Part shown: piece by piece, positions 58,108 to 64,000 of the stretch | How positions within the stretch are numbered: position 1 is the stretch's first letter | How the letters are laid out: each line of letters opens with the position of its first letter | Assembly (NCBI GenBank): GCA_033026295.1 | Contig: CM065179.1 | Coordinates: 19,151,275 to 19,215,274, forward strand | Source of the DNA: Channa striata | Lineage: Eukaryota; Chordata; Actinopteri; Anabantiformes; Channidae | Direction of reading: 5' to 3' | DNA length: 64,000 nucleotides | Notes under the pieces: model-generated | What the model was told of the DNA's origin: nothing | Databases searched by the model: none | What the model saw: only the letters and a program-made list of their open reading frames with translations | Program-made: the position numbers and the translations under genes

Positions 58108-61100
58108 CACCCTTGCATATATCAGTAATGAAAGGCTGATTTCACGGTAATTGTTTACTTTACAAGTCCCATGCAGTAAAGTGGCTTTCCTTCATTTATT
58201 GTTTTAAATGGAGAGAGATAAAGGGATAACATTTACAAAATACAAACAACATTTAGCAGAAAGAGAAAGAGGAGATGGACTTATTATAAAAGAGCATATT
58301 GGGTCACATTTGCTTTAGGTCATCAGGGAGTTCCAGAAAGTTTACTCACTTGTATAACTGGCAAGTTATCAAGCCAATTACCTGAAATCAGATTTATTCA
58401 AATTCAGTAGAACCCTCCTTTGGTCCACACACAAGTGCCAAGAATCACTTTCAGATACGGAGTCTGGTTGGAGTTGATGAAACGAGTTGGGTTGAAAGTG
58501 GGAGGGTAAAAACAGAGAAGCGAGAGAAGAAAGACAAGATGGATGGATTGAAGACGTGCAGTGTGTTTCACATCAGTGGAGGTGGAGGAGGGGTGAGATA
58601 GGATGATGAGGAGCAGAGCGAGATGCTGAGATGGAGGGGGGGAGGGAGGGGAAATCCCTCTGGGAGGTTCATCTATCCACATATGTAATGAAAAGATAGT
58701 CATCCATGTACCCGCCTAATGTAGTGTATCAATGAACAGCTAATAGCCTCCCTCCCTCCCTGCCTCTCTAATCAGTTGTGTTTGCAGCAAGGTTACGGGC
58801 TTTGCTCAGTTCTCCCTGCCTGGAGGCAAACCAAAGCCTTTCTAATCTGTGGCTTGTAGACCACCCTACCCCACTCTCATATTCACTCTATCCCCCTTTA
58901 TTTCTGTCTCTTTACTAGAGGTCGGAGGTCATGAGCTGGCAGGTGATTGGATGTTGTTGTGGTAAGAAAATCTGATATCACTGCCCACAGGCTTTTAGTG
59001 TGTGTGTATGTGTGTGTATGTGTGTGCAGGAGTGTGTATGTGTGGAGGTCAGCAAGGGACAAGAACCAGATTTTTGTCTTGAACTAGATGTTCTGAATAC
59101 ACATCCCACCTGGAAATTAACAGGATCCATATGTCTGCATGAGTGTGTATGTGTCTGTGTACATAAGACTTGGAAAAACCACATACCCAGATACAGATCC
59201 TTCTTATTTTTATGAAAATGGGTTAGAGTTTTTAACAGACAGATAGTATCAGTTGGACACACACACACATTCAGACAAATCGAACGGGGAATGCAGAAAG
59301 ATTGTCTATGAATGCGTTTGATGACCCAGTTGTGGCCAGAATAACCAGCGTGGCAGGAAGTTTGATGGGATAGAAGAAAACACTTCCTGCCTAAACTAAG
59401 TTTTCTGTCTTGTTGTATTGTCTCGCTGCACTGATGCTAACAGATCTAAATGTTGTTTGAAGTGGAACTTTCAGGCACTTCCCAAAAGGTTATTTATGCT
59501 CTTACAAAGGCTGCAGTTTCTGTCATATGACAAACCTTAAAATACATAAGCTAACATGTTGGTGCTGGGAGGCTGCAGTTGACTGCCTGCGTGTTATTTG
59601 ACAGTTGGACCTGGTCTGAATGAATGGTGCAGGAGAAGGGGCCTGGTAGGAGGGATGTGTCTTTGATAGAAAGCCTCACATTTTCGGAGGAAAACGTTGT
59701 CATTGGACAGTGTGAAAGTGTTGCATGTTGGACAATTGATTTTATAGTGTATCAGAAAAGAAGAGTTTATAAACTCAAAGAAACTTTCAAGCCATGTAAA
59801 TGAGAACAGCTATGAACTTGTGTGTTTGAATGGTTACACCATGTGGTGTCATATGTGTAGGTGAGATTGTGACACAGGAAAATCAAAAACTGGCATTAAA
59901 TTGTGAGTGAATCGCAAACGCACATAAAGGACAGAGGTTTTTAAAAAAAAAAGCTACACCCTTGCCCTTCTTGTCTCTAAAACAAATCATCTTCTGCGGT
60001 ATTGAGGTTTGTTTGAGTACGTGATTGTGTGGGTGAAGGTGGCGGGTCATGGATGCCACGTGATCTGACATTCGTGGAGCTGGTATGCAAGTTTTTAGTA
60101 CAGTGACTCAGAGTTTGGTAGCCCGATAAATGAGACACACACAGTGTTTTTTGGCTGAAGGTTGTGGACTGATTCTGTGGTAATTATGCGTCTATTCTCA
60201 TCTCTCTTCATCTGAACACTAAAGTGCTCTCTTGGCACTCTGTTCCCCACTTTAGTTTGATTGAAAAGACTCTCAAGTAGACACAGTTTCCAATATGGTC
60301 TAGCTGAACCCCATACAGGGACACACACAATAATATGAGAATGCACATGCACAAAACACACATGCAAACACACTCCACAGCTGTCGTATTATATTTTTTA
60401 TGAGCACACCACACTCTATTGGCAGTGCCTCGCCTCTCCAAAGTTCAAGCACCCAATAGTTGATATCCTGGGTTAATGCCAGACCTATTACTCTCTCTGC
60501 ACACACACAAACACACACACACACGTTCACAGCCCCGAAGCTTTGAGTGTTCTGTGCCTTTGCCAAATGTTTCACTGCAATGGGGAACTGACTGCAGCCA
60601 TTTCTCATGAAGGCTCGCTCCTTCTCTCACCTCTTCCCTCCTTGTCGGACTCGACTTTTCCTTTGTTGCATCTAAAAAATAATTGCACAGTCAAGCCCAC
60701 TAAATAGCTGGCATAGGTGTAAGTGGGCTATCAAGATGAAGATATGCCCAGAATGAGTTGACATGCACAGAAAGAGCGGGGAATAAAAGACGGAGGGGAG
60801 TAAAAGTTTAAAAGGTGGTAGAGTAGTGGAGACAGCAAGCGTTCCAGCAGCCAAACAAACCCAGCGACCTCTCTCCTCGCCTTAGTGCTTTCCCCCTCAG
60901 ATGTTCTCGTTTGGCAGCCACCAGACATCTCCATCCCAGCCCTGCCCATCCTCTCCGAGCCTCACCTAGTGAACAAAATCCCAGTCTAGTCCAACAGTGC
61001 ATAAAAAGCCAACCCTGCCCTAACTGCTCGCCCAGCCCTGCAGGAGGCAAAGCACAGAACTTCAGCTGCTCACATGAAACGCTGGAAAACTTTATAGCTT

Positions 61101-64000
61101 TGTAATACTGAAACCTCTCCCATCAGCCCGGTTTTTCCCCTCTAATGAAGCACCAACATTCTTTCTGTATGTGCCCCAGCTGTTCTAGCTTTGTCGTAGC
61201 ACTGCCATTGGTATCTTTTCTCATGTCACCCTCTACGTGTTCCCCTCTTTTTGCTTTCTCTTTCTCCATCTTCACCTCTCACACCCACTCCACCACAGCC
61301 ACCACCTCGCGCTGCCTGGCCTGCTGTAACAGAATCAGGGGCTTAGAGAGCAGTCAGTACTGAGATTCTCCACAATGCAAAGCAGATGTGTGACACACAC
61401 ACACATGCACATGTGAAAGAGCAGCCTGGAGCATTTTGAGCCAGAGGGTGGAGAGAAGTAAGCAGAGGCAGCTCTGTTGCTAAGGAACAGACAAAATAAA
61501 ACAGACTCGAAGCTGCAGCGTCTAGCTCAAACAGGCGGTTTGTTTCTCACACAAACACACACACACGCGCGCGCACACACATAACTGTCAAGACTGGACA
61601 ACAATGTTTGAGAAGGTCCAGGAAAAATGGGTGGGTTGAACCTGTAGACTTTCAGAAAGTTCACTGAGTCTGATTGTGGAACTCGTGTATTGTTCTGTTC
61701 AAGTTTGTTCACAGATGCAAATTGAGCTGATGACTTGATCAGTTATGTTGGAGGTTTCTGCTTTTTCATATACGATACATGTAAATGTGTGTGTGAGAGA
61801 GAGAAGGTGATTGGTGACTGTCACTGTTATACAGCCTACCCATACAATGTATTACGTCCTTTGTCATCTACCGCGTTCTGTCTCTCTGTCCCGGCTTCAG
61901 CTGTGTTCTACTTTCACGGCTTAGATTCATGCATACAATGTACCTTTGAGATTTCTGCGTCCTGACCCCAGTAAGACAGAAGGCCTGCGGGAATGTTTAT
62001 TTCCCCGTTCTCTAGAACAGGTGCTATCTTCTTAGAAATCTCCTGATGGCTGTAAGCGTGCACCTACACACACACACATAAAGTCGAGGGGGATTCCTGC
62101 GACTAATGTTTAACAGGGAAATGTTGGACTGCACCATCAATTTTAGCTCTTTCTGCAGACACTGTGGTTTACTCTAGATAGCTGGGCCAAGCCTTTATAG
62201 ATAAGCAACTCTTGGCCTGCCTGTGGGAAAGATGAAAGCATTCTCTCTGGAGCTGAATTCTCTTTCTGTTTCTTTCCCACATACTCTTGCTGTCAGCGAG
62301 CAGCTTGAAAACTCTGAGAACTTGTCGCAAAGATTCTTCACGTCCTGCAATTGCAACTGTCAAGTTAGATACACAGTTTATATGTGGTGATATTTGCTCG
62401 TTATGCTTTCTTCAGGTACATTAAAGTCACTTAATGATCCTTATGAGTATGTGCTGCTGTACAGATTAAATACATAAACCCTCATAAATGATGAAAATCT
62501 ATGTAGTTAGCACCTTGAAGTGAAACACTCTCAGATTGAGATGCTGTCAGCTTTAGGTTGTCCAGCTGCACATCATCACATTTTCCATAGTGCCTCACAT
62601 GCTGTGTCAAAGACATTATTTGAGAAACTTTTGAGTATTTATGAATATGACTGTCTTTACAGTTATATACTACTTTAAATATTTTTTACAGCTAGTGTGC
62701 TACAGATGATCGGTTTACCTTATGTAAACCTTGCACATATTTATAACTGAACTGCAGGTATGTTTCAAAGGAAGTGCAGCAGTTAATCTGTAACTTGCTC
62801 TCCATGCCAACCAGTGTGCACACACACACACACACACACACATCTACAAATCTACACAAACAGACCTACCATGGCGAGTGCTTGAGTAACTGTAGATTAC
62901 AGAGCTGTCAAACTGGTTGCTGGAACGAGGCAATTAAATCAGTAGATGTCTTGCTAATGGGCCAGCTGAACCCCCATACACACACACACAGACACACACC
63001 CTAGACATGAGCACAACCTGAGAATCTCTTCATTACCCGCCTGAACCTGGTCCCAAACAAAAGAAGAGCACTGTTAAATGTAAGGCTGCCTCTAGGCTCA
63101 GAGGACTAAAGACACACACAGAGTCAGACCAGGAGTGCAGGATTTGCAGAGGCATGCACCACACTAAGCCCTGACACACAGGTATGAATAAGATTCCACT
63201 GGAAAAGTGCTGAAACACTGCACTGTTTCCCAGGATCTCCCAACTATTAATAAACACTGTGTGTGTGCCCAAAGCTTTGTGGGTCTGTAAGGGTATATAG
63301 AATATGTGTGTGAACAAGTGGGTGTGTTCCCATGCACACGTTTTAGGCAGACAGAGGACTCATTGTGATATGGTCGTGTCCCTCAAGGCGCTGGAATCTG
63401 GCACATTGTCTTTGTTGGAAACTCAAACCATTTACAACTCTCGACTTGTTTTGATCCATGTAGAAAATTCCATTTCCTGCGGTCGTTCTGGGAGTGACTG
63501 TAGACAAGCTGCTGGAAGGAAAAGCCTCATTATGGCTTCGGTGTGAGTTGGAAGACTTCACTTGAAGGTCAGTGCCAGTCTGACCACTGCAGCTTCCCTG
63601 CATGAGGCTGGTGAGAAGAAAACCCAAAGCGGTTTCTTCTCGTGCTAGCGCAACGTGTTAGATCAAAGGCACAATATGAGCATTAATTAATAAAGTCAGT
63701 AGTTAAATTACTAGTTTTTCATTACCTCGTTTTCTGTAAGGTTAAGCCAGCTGTATTGGGATCATTTGTGAGTACTTCTGTTCCACTTCCTTTCTAATCC
63801 CTGGCCTCGCCCTGCTGTTCAGTCCAGATTCAGTTTTCCACAGACATGGATGCAGAATCCAACGAAAAAACATTTGCATCACATGTGAAAGTGGTGGTTC
63901 ATCACCCTGTGCACACATTTGTGTATTAATGTGAAAGTATTAACTATTAAACTGTTGCTTCTTTATTCCAGTGTGTATCTATCTACAAGGTTGTACCCAT
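58105..64000. other. Non-coding gene-desert stretch to the window end
   Basis: No gene seen. Holds many short CA/GT tracts (58999-59040, 60505-60524, 61551-61580 with an alternating CG part, 62816-62841, 62977-62990). Frames up to about 100 codons are composition artefacts. Confidence 0.5.

Noticed and set aside
1..64000. CRISPR arrays, prokaryotic operons, rRNA genes or endogenous retrovirus
   Set aside because: No regularly spaced direct repeats, no ribosomal sequence, and no LTR pair with gag-pol frames were seen; the window is vertebrate nuclear DNA.

Overview
The window is nuclear DNA of a ray-finned fish, very probably a percomorph teleost. The evidence is vertebrate split genes with GT-AG introns, an intronless c-Jun gene, a CARD-ankyrin gene of the fish Caiap type, Tc1/mariner and hAT remnants with teleost-type terminal repeats, and many long CA/GT and CT microsatellites. 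No bacterial, organellar or viral gene organisation was seen.

All supported protein-coding genes lie on the minus strand between about 22 and 40 kb. From low to high coordinate they are: faslg (Fas ligand, 4 exons, 22007-23692); a small ISY1-like coiled-coil protein gene (27343-28023), with two further phase-compatible exons downstream (25722-26289) that are probably an alternative or full-length 3' part of the same gene; caiap (CARD plus about 16 ankyrin repeats, 4 coding exons, 30776-33702); and jun (single exon, 38659-39639) with a well preserved promoter (TATA, MEF2, proximal and distal AP-1 sites, CCAAT and GC boxes). These genes concern cell death, inflammasome signalling and stress-responsive transcription. 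c-Jun is a known activator of FASLG transcription in mammals, so the linkage is worth noting; co-regulation here is inference.

The left part (1-21 kb) has no convincing intact gene. It holds a CpG-rich block with a possible two-exon non-coding transcript (about 3.3-4.3 kb), an orphan exon-like reading frame broken by one stop (6166-6606), and a dense patch of DNA-transposon remnants: a hAT-like element, three Tc1-like elements at 12931-13887, 18083-19581 and about 19812-20645, and an older dispersed repeat into which the first Tc1 copy appears to have jumped.

The right part (40-64 kb, upstream of jun) is a gene desert with many dinucleotide microsatellites, a nested transposon at 48.2-49.0 kb, a second copy of a CCCTAA-containing teleost repeat, an RFX-type X-box and several stretches that look like candidate conserved regulatory elements. 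They could serve jun, but conservation cannot be tested from one sequence. I did not find a clearly new biological system; the best leads are the ISY1-like gene with its unrecognised C-terminal exons, the broken orphan frame at 6.2 kb, and the duplicated promoter module upstream of jun.
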